Assembly: GCA_963930655.1 (NCBI GenBank)
Contig: OZ005606.1
Coordinates: 11,427,501 to 11,491,500, forward strand
DNA: 64,000 bases
Reading direction: 5' to 3'
DNA from: Myrica gale
Lineage: Eukaryota; Streptophyta; Magnoliopsida; Fagales; Myricaceae
Below, piece after piece: positions 23,264-33,798 of the stretch. The notes under the pieces are model-generated. The model made no database searches. It was not told the DNA's origin and worked only from the letters and a program-made list of their open reading frames with translations. A program made the translations under genes and the position numbers. The stretch's first letter is position 1; the number at the start of each line of letters is the position of its first letter.

Positions 23264-25105
23264 ATGGATAGGAGTCAATCCCTTAATGTTCCCCCATTCT
23301 TTGACGGTTCTAATTATGCATATTGGAAAGTGAGAATGAGGGCCTTTTTAAAATCTATAGATGAGAGGGTATGGACAGCCGTGGATAAAGGCTGGACCAT
23401 GCCTGAAGGTTCAATAGATGAGGTTATTTCTATTAAAGAACCTAGCAAATGGACCGGAGAGGAAAGGGAATCTGCTAGCTGGAATAGTAAAGGCATTAAT
23501 GCTATATTCATGAGTGTATCCTCAGATGAATTCATGAGAATATCCAAGTGTGAGTCCTCTAAGGAAGCTTGGGATATCTTAGCCCTTACACATGAAGGTA
23601 CTAAGGCTGTGAGGGATTCTAAATTACAATTGAATGTCTCAAAATTCGAAGAGATTCGAATGAGAGAAGATGAGACTTTTGATGAATTCTATGGAAAACT
23701 TACAGCCATAGTTAATGGGAGTTTTAGTCTTGGAGAGAAAATTCCAGAATCTAAGGTAGTAAGGAAAGTGCTAAGATCCCTTCCTGAAAGGTTTAGACCA
23801 AAAGTTACTGCCATAGAAGAGAGTAAAGTGTTAGATGAAATCAAAATTGATGAGTTAGTTGGATCATTACAAACATATGAACTGACTTTTCCTTCAACTA
23901 AAAAGGGTAAGTCTATTGCTTTTAAAGCAGTAAAAGAGGAAGAAAATTCTTCCTCTGACAGTGATTCTGGAGATGATGAAGACTTGGCTTTTTTTGTTAA
24001 GAGGTTTCGTAAGGCTTTCCGATTCAAAAAGGGTAATAATTGGAAAGAAAAGAAGGGACACACGAAATCCTTCAACAAAACAAATTGGAAGAAATCTGAT
24101 AAGAAAGATATAGGAGAACAAAAGAAGAAAGAAGATGTTAGTATTCAATGTTATGGTTGTAAAGGTTTCGGTCATATGAAATCTGAATGTCCTACTTATC
24201 TGAAATCTCTTCGTAAACCTGCTATGAATGCATCTCTCTCTGATTCAGATTCTGATATCTCTTCTTCTAGTAAAGGAACTTTTTTAAATGAAAATGTTAA
24301 TTTTCTTGCTTTTTCGTCTTCTATTGTTAGTGCTGATAATTCTGATTTTGAAGGTGGTGATGATCAAGAATCAGATTCAGATGATTTAACTTCTCTTCGG
24401 ATAGCCTACAACGAATTATATGAAGAGAGTTTAAAATTAAAGAAAAATCATGGTGTAATCTCTAAAGAGTTTAATGCTACTATATTAGAAAAGGATCAAC
24501 TAACTTCTGAGATTACTGTGCTAAGTCAGAAAAATGCAGATTTGGAAGCTAAAGTAAAAGAGCTGGAACATGAGGTAGAACAAGCCAACCTTCAGCTAAA
24601 CAAGTTCTCTAGTGGAACATCCAAACTGGACAAAATGCTAAATAGTGGATTAGCAGCTGGAGACAAGAGAGGCTTGGGCTTTTCAGCTGAAAAAGACTCT
24701 AAGAATGTCAATAAAACAGTGTTTGTTCCTGCTGTGATTAAGGAGAAATCACCTCAAGCTTCAGTTCTTCAAAATAAATCTCATACGGTGGTAAACTCTA
24801 ACCCTATGAATTCTTTTAATACTAATAGATCTAAGTTCATTCCAACATGTCACCATTGTGGTAAAATTGGACATATTAAGCCTAGGTGTTATAATTTGTC
24901 AAATGAGAATTTTAGGAATGTTAGATCTACTTCAAATGTTATATCTAGATCTGATTTTAACATGTTAACTTCTCAAGTTAGTGTTCTTACTAAACAAGTT
25001 GAGTTTTTGTCTAAAAAGTTGCTTTCATCGTCTAAAACAAAACAAATTTGGAAAAAGAAGGACATACCTTCAAGCAGTGCTGCTCACATTGCCTTTGAAT
25101 CATGA
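23264..25105 (+). CDS. Copia-type Gag of the non-autonomous LTR element
   Basis: 613-aa Gag. The N-terminal UBN2-like capsid domain starts MDRSQSLNVPPFFDGSNYAY and includes WKVRMRAFLKSID. A Ser/Asp-rich acidic segment follows, then a CCHC zinc knuckle CYGCKGFGHMKSEC at about residues 301-314. Next are a second acidic stretch, a coiled coil (about 430-500, heptad-like Leu/Glu/Lys) and a second knuckle CHHCGKIGHIKPRC. I take the start from the Met just after the primer-binding site, not the upstream Met inside the LTR. As in other TR-GAG elements, Gag is the only protein encoded. Treated as part of a mobile element, not a host gene. Confidence 0.88.
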   Translation: MDRSQSLNVPPFFDGSNYAYWKVRMRAFLKSIDERVWTAVDKGWTMPEGSIDEVISIKEPSKWTGEERESASWNSKGINAIFMSVSSDEFMRISKCESSKEAWDILALTHEGTKAVRDSKLQLNVSKFEEIRMREDETFDEFYGKLTAIVNGSFSLGEKIPESKVVRKVLRSLPERFRPKVTAIEESKVLDEIKIDELVGSLQTYELTFPSTKKGKSIAFKAVKEEENSSSDSDSGDDEDLAFFVKRFRKAFRFKKGNNWKEKKGHTKSFNKTNWKKSDKKDIGEQKKKEDVSIQCYGCKGFGHMKSECPTYLKSLRKPAMNASLSDSDSDISSSSKGTFLNENVNFLAFSSSIVSADNSDFEGGDDQESDSDDLTSLRIAYNELYEESLKLKKNHGVISKEFNATILEKDQLTSEITVLSQKNADLEAKVKELEHEVEQANLQLNKFSSGTSKLDKMLNSGLAAGDKRGLGFSAEKDSKNVNKTVFVPAVIKEKSPQASVLQNKSHTVVNSNPMNSFNTNRSKFIPTCHHCGKIGHIKPRCYNLSNENFRNVRSTSNVISRSDFNMLTSQVSVLTKQVEFLSKKLLSSSKTKQIWKKKDIPSSSAAHIAFES

Positions 25106-26964
25106 TGAAATGTGGTAAATGCATTTTAGTCATATTATTGATATCTCTAATTCTTTTTAATTCTCACTGATCTTATTACATTGTACAATTGATCAATTTT
25201 TTTGTTGTTTATCTGTATCAAGCATGCTATTTGTTCTAATTGTTGAAGTCAATTTACTATGTTTAAGTCTCTTGAGCAGTTGCAGGTGTTTTTATGGAGA
25301 TTGTTAGTGATGAGGTTATAAATGTCATATGTCATATTTTGGTAGTTTTCTTTTACCTGTGAAGCTTGTTAAATAAACGGTGAAAGTGATATGTGGCTAA
25401 GGGTTTTGTGCTCTTTAAAAAGAGGCGTGTACCATGGAGGACATTATTGTCATTTTTTTAAAAAAGTTTTTAACAAAGCTTTAACTTTACCTTTTCACGT
25501 TTTACCTCACATCTCTCTCCCCTCACACCCGAAAGACTTCTCTAGCAGCAGAACCTCAAGTGCCGCCGACCCTTGGGTTGTTTTTCTCATACTATTTTGC
25601 TGATTTTCTCATCACACAAGCTTTCTTTCAGGACACAAAGGTTAGTAGTATAATGTTCTTTGTCCTATTATCATTTTTCTATTCGAAATGGTGCGGTGTG
25701 GTCCCTCTGCTGGATCCAGATGTAATATCTTTTAATTCTCTTTGTAATTGTCGATTTTTAGGTGAACTCTACTATGCCTTTTACTATCCATTGTCGGTTA
25801 TAATAATCTAGTTGATTCCCCTTTAGTTTAACGATAGATATTTCCTCGTTTATGCAGTTTTTTTGTTAAAAAAATTTGCTGCTTGATTCTGTGCAAATAC
25901 TCGTTTTCGAGTTTGGGCTTTGAGTCTTGTTTTAAGTATGTGGATTATTGTTAAACATGTTGCGGGGTATTAGATTTGGTTGCCGTGAGTCTCATGATAT
26001 GGTGTCTGAAATATTGTGTGAAATTATTTGTGTTTTCGAATCTATGCCTTATTCTCGAAAGTCTTGTGCATTTGAATGGAAATAATATTCTATTTGAAAG
26101 TCTTATGTTAAGTGCCGATTGTCATTGATCACATATCTTGATCTTTTCAAATATTATATTCTATTAATGTCTAAGTCTTATTTCCTCATAGATCTATGAT
26201 TTACATGCTGTGGTTGTGAAGAGATTTGATTGGAATGCTTTATGGAAGCCACGGGCTGCTTGTATTTTTTTTTGAATTCCCTTATTTCTTTTATTGAAGT
26301 TCATATTGTCTAGATAATGGGTTTATAACTTGCTTGTATACTCTTTGTCAATCACATGATCTTTAAGTGGCTACTCTGTTTCTCTATTGCATATATTGTC
26401 TTGAAGATTTTTTATTACATTGATATGCGGTTTTTGATTGGCATCCTCCGTGTCAAAAAGGGGGAGAAGGAGTATGTGTATTGAGAACTTATTGAGAACT
26501 TCTTTTAATGATTGATTATTTCTATTGAAAGGGGGAGAAGCTTTTGCATGTATGCATATCTGAAGTTTTGGTGGACTGTAATACTTGTTGGTTGTTTTGG
26601 TTATGTTATTCTTTTTACTTGATATTTTATTTGGCTAGCTGTAAGGGGGAGTTGCCTCTCTGTTTAGCTGCTTATTGGTATGTGTCTCAGGGGGAGACAT
26701 ATCTCAATCTTTGTGAAATTATACCTGCTGGTTTTATATCTTTATCTTTATCTAACTCTATTTCTAATGAGTTATTTAGAATGGTGTTTGTGATAAGCTT
26801 TTGATGCAGGTACTTCTATCTCTTGGTATAGTTCTATAAGCCTTAGGAGTTTTTATAGGGTTTGTAGCCTCTTGTAAAAATGTCTCCTGTGGTGGTGATC
26901 AACAGGAGTCATGGGTTGTTAAGGCTATAGGTGTTTTGTCGCGTAGGATGCCAAAGGGGGAGAT

Positions 26965-28201
26965 TGTTACGGAAATTTTAATTGGCATCACGTGACTCAT
27001 TGTAAAAGGGTATCTTTGTAATTTGTAAAGTTTCTAGAAGTAGGAATTGATGTGCTGCACCGTGGGTTATGATAAAGGCCTCATTAAGGGCAATTATGAC
27101 ATTGTCTACGCTTCTAGAAGACTTGAGAAAGGAGGCTTAAAGCTTATCTGCATCTTACGGGTGGAAATCAGTTCGCATAACAGAGAGTTGTTTTTGGGTG
27201 TTTCGAAGAGAGCTTTCCATCTTTCTTGTTTCCAAGATTCGGTGATATTGAAGATTCGTAGATTTCTTGTGCTGATCTGTAAAGCCTTCCACGTGATGAT
27301 GAAGATCTGATTACATGAAGATTTCAATGTGTTGATTGATTGGAAAATCAAAGAGTTAAAGATCACCGGAGTTTTTCCCCCAAATCCGATTTTGTGAAGA
27401 TCAGAGATTCAGAGGTTCTGAGTCTGTAAGGTTGAAGGTTTCAGCCTTGGCCCAAGATTGCACAAGGTTTGTGCTTGAAGATCTGTTGTCGTTTCGAGAT
27501 CGTGGCTTCCATATTCAACATAGAGGTTCTATGTTTGAAGTGTGATTCGGTTTGGTAAACCGAGATTGGTTCAAGGGTTGGTTGATTAGGCTAGGTTAGT
27601 CTTGTATAGATCACCTTGTAACCTTTGGAAGCTAGTGGATTCGATCGGCCTACGGGCCCGGAGAGTTTTTCTCCTTAAGGAAGTTCCTTAGGGAGTTTTC
27701 TCTTCGTAACCATTTCTTGTGTTACATCTTTATTATTGTTTTATTGCTTTGATAAATTGCTAGTTTACTAACCAATTGGTTTTCTGTGTTGTGAGGATTT
27801 CACTGTGATATTTGGTATATATCCTCCCTGATTCGGTTGGTAAGAATACATTGTGGTTTACTGATTCAAAGTTTAGATAAGCTACTGATTGTGTTTCGGT
27901 TGTACAAGATTAATCTTGAAAAAATTATTGATTCTGTCCAGTATAGTCTCTTCGGAGTCACTTGAGGTATATTCGGATATCTTTGTTTTTCAGATTTGTA
28001 TAGCTACTGTTTATCTAGTCTTTGTTCTTATCTGATTTGTAATAAGATAGTAGATTTTTGATAAAGATTAATTGTGATTATCTTTCTGTGAATAGGTTGT
28101 GTTTTGAAAAAGTTTTTTGTTGTTGGATAAAATTTTCAGTATACCTATTCACCCCCCCTCTAGGTATTTTCCGCACATTTGGGTCTAAATTAGGTTGTTC
28201 A
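26965..28201 (+). repeat. 3' LTR of the gag-only element
   Basis: Matches the 5' LTR with about three substitutions, one extra C and a 14-base insertion of a gattatctttctgt-like phrase. Preceded by the purine-rich AAAGGGGGAGA tract. Confidence 0.93.
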
Positions 28202-28206
28202 GAGGT

Positions 28207-29532
28207 TAAATCCGCAAAACCAACCAGAAGTATATTCCTTTTGCTCATAGTTTCTCGTCTGAGAATCTGAGGGTTTATTTACTTTATTGGAATTACTATG
28301 TCTAAACTATTGAGGGACACGTTTGGGTGGTTCCAAATTTCCAATTGTCTACTCTGAGACTCTGTTCCATTAAAAACTCAGGCTCATGTTTATCCCTGGA
28401 AGACAGTTTATTAATTGGGAATACCACTCGTGCAACTTTGAATTTAGAGAAGCTCTATTTAGTATCGTTTCCATGTCTCCTAGAAAAACTACATGCCAGC
28501 TTCATAAACCGTTAGACTCGCCATAGTCCTCTCGATTCAAGCGTGTAGTCTAATAAGTTATAATATTGCTTTTCTTTTTCTATTTAGGCGTACCTATCCT
28601 ATACAGAAGGGAAGATCTTGGGATGCTTCAGAAACTGTACCGCAGGATCTCCTAAACAGGAAAATGGGTAATTATGTACCTTATTATTGTGCTGTTATGT
28701 CAGAGAAAATTCACAGAGCCAATTGCCAAAGAGTTAACGTCGTTTCTTTTGAAGGTAGTAGATGATCTATTGGAGATAGAAGAAACCAATGGATGGACTG
28801 CTTATTAGCAAATACAAAAACTTAGGAGGATTTAAAGTTTCATAAGTAGTTCAAGGTAGTCAAAACGCAATTTTCCCTTTTATAAGTTCCCGGACTCATT
28901 TATTAAACTGATCCGAACATTAGGTAAAAGCATGGCTTCCGACCGCCCACCTCAACACAATAGTCCAAGGGAACTACTACGAAAGGCAAAAGTTAAACTA
29001 TTTGGAATATAAAAGAATTCAGGTAGAAGAAAGCTCAAGTTAACAGGAAAGGACAATCCCCTCCCCAAGTCCCCCCAATTTGTAAGGAAAATCTTGGCGC
29101 AGGTTTTTTTCTTCTTCTTTTTCTGTCATTTTTCCTGCAACCTGGTTGGTCCCCGCTACTATATACTACTCTTGGGCGCCTAAAGAAATGTTCTAGGGGT
29201 TCAATTCAAACCCATCTGGCTATTCTTTCCAGTCACTTTAATGGAACCGCCTCTGTTTCGTTTGGAGTCGGCCATCTTGACTGACTACGTTTGGTTCCTG
29301 TCTATCTCAGAAACAGTTGTTGGTACACGCAAAAATAATGCCAAGTTGGTGGACTACGTTTACTTTGGGCCATGCCTCCTTTATCTAACTACAGCCTGTT
29401 ACTAGAGCTAAGATAATCATAATGCAGTCAGACGTAGATGTGTTTTTGCCTCTTTGCAAATGCAGCAACCACATATATAGGTGTCGAGACTTTGACAAGG
29501 AATTTGAGGCCACAGAACTTCTTTGTGGAGAT
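28207..29532. other. copy A continuation, no gene seen
   Basis: Collinear with copy B from about 49240 to 50935. The segment at about 28505-28630 (tctcgattcaagcgtgtagt … gatcttgggatgcttcag) also occurs at 33335-33450, just upstream of the UGT gene, and at about 49555-49680. That links the duplicated block to the UGT cluster. No coding match. Confidence 0.5.
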
Positions 29533-29715
29533 AATGTTTGGAGCCCTCAAATATTTGGGTTTAATCATAAAAAAATCATCACATAATTTTTTATTATTAT
29601 AATACTTTTTAAAAATCCTCTCTCTTCATTTTTTCACCAACTCCCATAACATTTCTTGACTTTATAATATTTCTCAAACTCTAATACCCAAAATTTTCAC
29701 CCTCAAACATACCCA
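29533..29715. mobile_element. MITE present in copy A only
   Basis: AT-rich insertion with ATGTTTGG at one side and CAAACATACCC at the other, containing ttcattttttcaccaa and atatttctcaaactc phrases of the family. Copy B reads straight through at about 50940-50950, giving an empty site. Confidence 0.65.
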
Positions 29716-30130
29716 ATTATATTTGCCCGTTCAATTTTGCAATACTAATCTCTGGGTTTGGCATATGTCTACACGCCAAAAAGTACTCTGCAACAATTTT
29801 TTTTTTCAGAGGGTCTGCCAATAGAGATGGGATTGGGAGGCATGAAACTATCTCGTACACTGTATTAGAGCAGCACAAAGATGGCAATCATAATGACTTC
29901 GTTATATTGTGTTGTCAGTTTTCAGGCCCTGCAGGTTGTAACTTTGTAGGCCACATCTACACGCTACCTCCTAATCCTATTTCTCTAGAAAAAAAAATCA
30001 TATTTCTCTAGCCAATAAGCTTGGAGAAGTAGGGAAATGGGTTTCGTGTAAAATGGAAAATTGGAGTTTGTGTTCATTTACGACCCATCAATTTAAGGAT
30101 TCAAGAAGGTCTGTCCCTACCTTATAATTG

Positions 30131-30309
30131 GGACCAGATCACCTGTAATTCGGGTGAGGTGCTATCTGGTGAGAGAAGGACACATAGGGGTGGGTCTCGC
30201 ACGTGACCCACACATGCTCGGGCAGGTGAGCCCTGTTCGGGCATTGTGGGTCCCGAGCGGGACCCACTTCCCTCTGTCTCTCTCTCTCCGAATTGCAGAG
30301 TATACTCGT
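30131..30309. mobile_element. 179-bp insertion flanked by an 11-bp duplication
   Basis: The word CCTTATAATTG occurs at 30120-30130 and again at 30310-30320. Copy B has a single equivalent (cctcgtaattg near 51335), so the intervening 179 bp is a recent insertion. It is GC-richer than its surroundings, with gggtctcgcacgtgacccac and gtcccgagcgggaccc palindromic parts. I see no clear terminal repeats, so the class is unknown; an 11-bp duplication would fit a MULE-like element. Confidence 0.65.
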
Positions 30310-30506
30310 CCTTATAATTGAGGCATGTGATGATGCAAAGTCTTGTGAACGATCCAAACCTTGATCCATAGTCAAATTAGTTGGGTCCCACTCCTGGCCA
30401 ATATCTTCTCGAACTAGAAAGTAAATTTATTTATTGTTTTATTTTTAATTTGCAAACATCATTGTACTTGAATGGCCCATCAGAGCATGATACTGGCTAT
30501 TACCAC

Positions 30507-31381
30507 TAGGGTTGTACATCCATCAGGTCGGGTCGGATCGGATCCGATCGGGTCCATGTAAGCATGTGTCGGTTGGTTCAACCTAATTCGCAAAACCGAT
30601 CCGATTATAACTACAGTCCGAGCTCGCCCAAACCTGACCTGATTAAAACAGATAAAAACAAAAAGAAGTAAGAGTAGACTTTCCACCAATCAAAAACTCT
30701 ACTCAAAAGATGGTGCGACGCTCAAGTGCCAAAATCGAAAGGTTTTGTGTCTGATGGCCTGTTGGGTTGAAGATCCCAATTCAGAGGCATACAAGCTTCA
30801 TCTAGCTAGACTTTCAAACGACAACAGCGATACCCAGTAAGCAAATGATTAGAGAACTGTAGAAGAAGGTTAATAGATTTAGCAGCAGTACCCATTTCGC
30901 GAAGAAGGAAAGCAGAGGAATCAGTAGCAGCAGTCTACGGTCAGGTTCCTAACGGAGTTGTACCTCTCCAGATTTGGGGGAAGTCAACTTTAACTGCACC
31001 CACCTTGAGTTGTACCGCTCTAGATTTGCTAATGGATGGTCATGGAAGATAACAAAATAAGAGAAACAATCAGGAAGAGAAGAAGAAGAGAGAGAGACTC
31101 AACAATCGGGCTGCTAGTTGGGAGGCAGACAACGGCAACTAGATTCTGGCAAGTAGGTTGAGGCACGACCGAAGAGAAGGAGAATAAATTGAAGCTTAGG
31201 GTTTTGAATTAGCTAACTTAGTGACATGATTTTGGGCGGATCAGTAGGGTTAAACATATATCGAGGCCCGACCGAAATATTATCAGGCTACAGTATTTTG
31301 GGCCAGCCCCCACCCAGGCCCGTGTAGAGGCCGACCATATTCGGTCTGGCGGTCCGGTCCGGTCAAATCTATACAACCCTA
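30507..31381. mobile_element. non-autonomous hAT element
   Basis: The termini are TAGGGTTGTACATCCA and, in reverse complement at the right end, TAGGGTTGTATAGATT. Flanked by ATTACCAC at 30499-30506 and 31382-31389, a perfect 8-bp target duplication. Both ends are rich in cggtccgg / cggatcgg words, typical hAT subterminal repeats. There is no transposase. Length 875 bp. Confidence 0.88.
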
Positions 31382-32121
31382 ATTACCACACGCAAGAAGA
31401 AGAAGATGAAGAAAGGTCAAGAAAAGCGTTTTCTCGCGCTCCCGAAAGGATGAGCTATTTTTGCGTCTCTCTTTCCAGCTGGGATGTTTTCTTTCTTTTT
31501 GCTCCACACTGTCACGCTTTTTTTTTTTTGGGTTCCTTGAACAATCTGGGCAGTTTAGATTCATCCTTGGCTGATATTTCTATATTTTGTGTCCAAATTA
31601 AGCAAAGGAAATCTATAGAAGATCTTTGTCCTGTGAAACACATGGTGAAATGTCTTCAAGCGTTTTTCTAGGCCGTGCCTTTGTTCTTTTGCCATACTGA
31701 TTACCCAGCCAAAGATCATGAATCTATACAAATGCCATAGGAATAGAAAAAAAATGACTTTGCCTTTTGGTTTAGTACCTTTTTGAGTGCAGCAGATAAA
31801 CCAAATGGGGTTCAAAGTCGGTAGTTCTGCCAAAAAAAAGTATAGAACTTTGCGTAGACTCCAAGGCTATGTTTGGTAGCGGGTCTGAATCCTTGTTTCA
31901 GGTCTCAAATATTGATTTTGGGTCTAAAATCTTGAATCCATGTTTGGATGGACGACTGAGTCTTATTTTTAGTCTTTAAACCAAAAAATGGAAGAGAAAA
32001 CTAACGGCGCTTTTTCCCCTTCCTCTTCGTCTCTTTCTCCCATTCTCTTTTGTCTCTCCCATGTGCAACTGCGGCGTAAACACGACCCAGAGCTCAAGGG
32101 CCCTTCTCCGAATCACCCAAA

Positions 32122-32640
32122 TTCCTCCTTCTACACGACGCATTTGCTTCGTTGTGGGATTGCAGCTTGTTCTCCATTGATTCCAAGGTACACTGACTGT
32201 TTTAGGATTTGTCTTCTTTTATCTCTGCGTTGGTTTGGGGTATTTGGATTATCCCATTAATTCTTTTCTCTCTACATTGGTTTGGGGTATTTGGATTATC
32301 TCATTAATTCTTTGTTGGCTTAGGGCTCACTCTTGAGATCAATTAAAGATCACTTGGAAAAGAAACCTAAGTTGTTGTAGATCACCCTTCTACAAGACGC
32401 ATTTGCTTCGTTGTGGGATTGCAGCTTGTTCTCCGTTGATTCCAAGGTACACTGACTGTTTTAGGGTTTGTCTTCCTTTATCTTTGCATTGGTTTGGGAT
32501 ATTTGGATTATCTCATTAATTCCTTTCTCTCTGCATTGGTTTGGGGTATTTGGATTATCTCATTAATTCTTTGTTGGCTTAGGGCTCACTCTTGAGATCA
32601 ATTAAAGATCACCTGGAAAAGCAACCTGAGTTGTTGTAGA
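32122..32640. repeat. 259-bp tandem duplication
   Basis: Two units offset by exactly 259 bp (tacacgacgcatttgcttcg at 32132 and tacaagacgcatttgcttcg at 32391; ttgttgtag ends at 32380 and 32639). Each unit also contains its own short direct repeat of ggtttggggtatttggatta. It lies roughly 1 kb upstream of the UGT gene. Confidence 0.85.
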
Positions 32641-32989
32641 TTTGAAATTAAGAAGTTGGGTCGTTCAATTAGTGGCAAAGAGGGACGGAATCAGCCACGC
32701 ACCCTAGGATCATCTTTCCTGGAGAGAGTGAGGAGAGTTGTACGAGTATGCAAAGATGGGGAGAATATGAGAATTTACAAGAATGGTCATATCAGTCTGT
32801 TTCACAAAACGTTGGCCAATGCAAAATGGAGGGGACGCAATGAAGATATTTGAAGATATTCACTAACAGTACCGAAAAAAGTATCAGTATGATACCGTAA
32901 TAAGCTGCCTAAGTTAAATGAGCTATAAATAAGTTGATAACGGTATAAGAGGCCATTGAGGGACGATGGATAATAATAATATAACTTTA

Positions 32990-33290
32990 ATTGCAATATT
33001 TCCTCTGCTAACCTGTTCAACGGCGGGCTATCCATTCTTTTATTTTATTTTCTTTCACTTCCCCCAAGCTAACTATTATATATATAACGTGTCCAATGGT
33101 GGGCTACCCGTTCGCTTCCCCAAGTTATCGACACTTTGCCAATGTGAAACTCATCCAAAAAGGCACGAACCTGAACTTTTACGGTGAATCTTATTATTAT
33201 ATGATTGCATTGCATGGAGGTCTTTACTTGTGGTCCTTTTTTCTGGAATATCAGGAAAGTCGCCTTAATCAGTAATATTTATTTGGTTTG
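32990..33290 (+). repeat. UGT-cluster upstream segment, copy 1 (empty hAT site)
   Basis: Contains tcctctgctaacctgttcaa, gtgtccaatggtgggctacc and gttatcgacac, shared with 54100-54300. The right part (ttattattatatgattgcat … ggaaagtcgccttaatcag) is shared with the flanks of the hAT-bounded segment at 42229-45049. TCTTTACT at 33221-33228 is the uninterrupted target site of that insertion. Confidence 0.8.
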
Positions 33291-33334
33291 GACTTGAAAT
33301 TTGGAATGATAATATATTTTTCATAAGTCGTGAG

Positions 33335-33519
33335 ACTCGCCATAGTTCTCTCGATTCAAGCGTGTAGTCTTATAAGTTATAATATTGATTTCTTGTTTCT
33401 ATTTAGGCGTACCTATCCTATAAAGAAGGGAAGATCTTGGGATGCTTCAGGAACATATTCATCTCAACTCTTCTATTTTGTGGCGCCCGAGTGAATTTGT
33501 ACTTGCGAGAGAGAGAGAG
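33335..33519 (+). promoter_or_regulatory. UGT 5' flank / leader, shared with the duplicated blocks
   Basis: Immediately upstream of the UGT start. The segment tctcgattcaagcgtgtagt … gatcttgggatgcttcag recurs near 28505 and 49555. A GA repeat (gagagagagaga) lies at 33508-33519 next to the ATG. No clear TATA box was found, so the transcription start is unknown. Confidence 0.4.
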
Positions 33520-33615
33520 ATGAGTTCCATTTCGGCAGCTTTCAGAGCTCATGTTGTTTGCGTCCCATACCCATCTCAGGGGCACATAAGTGCGATGCTA
33601 AAGATTGCGAAACTC

Positions 33616-33798
33616 TGTAGAAAGTGAAAGAAGAATACTTTCGTATATTGATCGAAGTGAAAATACATTACACAGGAATGTTATCCTTTATACAAAGACT
33701 TCACGTGACTTACAAAGACTTCACGTGACTTAATCAAGCTAACAAGTTTAACAGAAAAACTAAAAACAGTTTTGTTAACCGAGAGATGGTTAGCTCCA
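33616..33798 (-). repeat. LTR of the Copia element (3' LTR in element orientation)
   Basis: 183 bp, TG…CA on the plus strand. It contains a direct repeat of acaaagacttcacgtgactt. The exact inner edge is ambiguous by three A bases. Confidence 0.85.

Larger units (their letters stand above)
21994..28201 (+). mobile_element. young non-autonomous LTR element, gag only (TR-GAG type, Copia-related)
   Basis: Complete LTR structure: 5' LTR 21994-23215, tRNA-Met-type primer-binding site TGGTATCAGAGC at 23218-23229, gag at 23264-25105, a long non-coding stretch with several GGGGGAG tracts, a polypurine tract just before 26965, and a 3' LTR 26965-28201. The target duplication is GAGGT (21989-21993 and 28202-28206). 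The LTRs begin TG and end CA. I count about three base differences and two small indels between the LTRs, so the insertion is very recent (order of 0.1 million years if the commonly used plant rate applies). No protease, integrase or reverse transcriptase is present. The element looks whole for its type and would depend on a partner. The undisturbed site is visible in copy B near 49235. Confidence 0.93.
17820..31865 (+). repeat. segmental duplication, copy A (with later insertions)
   Basis: Collinear with 45155-52070 (copy B) over its whole length apart from insertions. Landmarks shared in order: the tgttcacctatga block near 17840 / 45185, the gatcgttgatgaaa block near 18370 / 45665, the tail ending in a run of A near 20440 / 47700, the gggtctcctaccttgtttgt block near 21925 / 49170, and the gttttctcgcgctccc block near 31428 / 51658. 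Copy A alone has the LTR element at 21994-28201, the MITE at 29533-29715, the insertion at 30131-30309 and the hAT at 30507-31381. Divergence by eye is a few percent. No host gene is recognisable inside it. Confidence 0.9.

Noticed and set aside
32656-32853. 65-aa plus-strand open frame
   Set aside because: No recognised domain and no homologous frame in the duplicated segments nearby.
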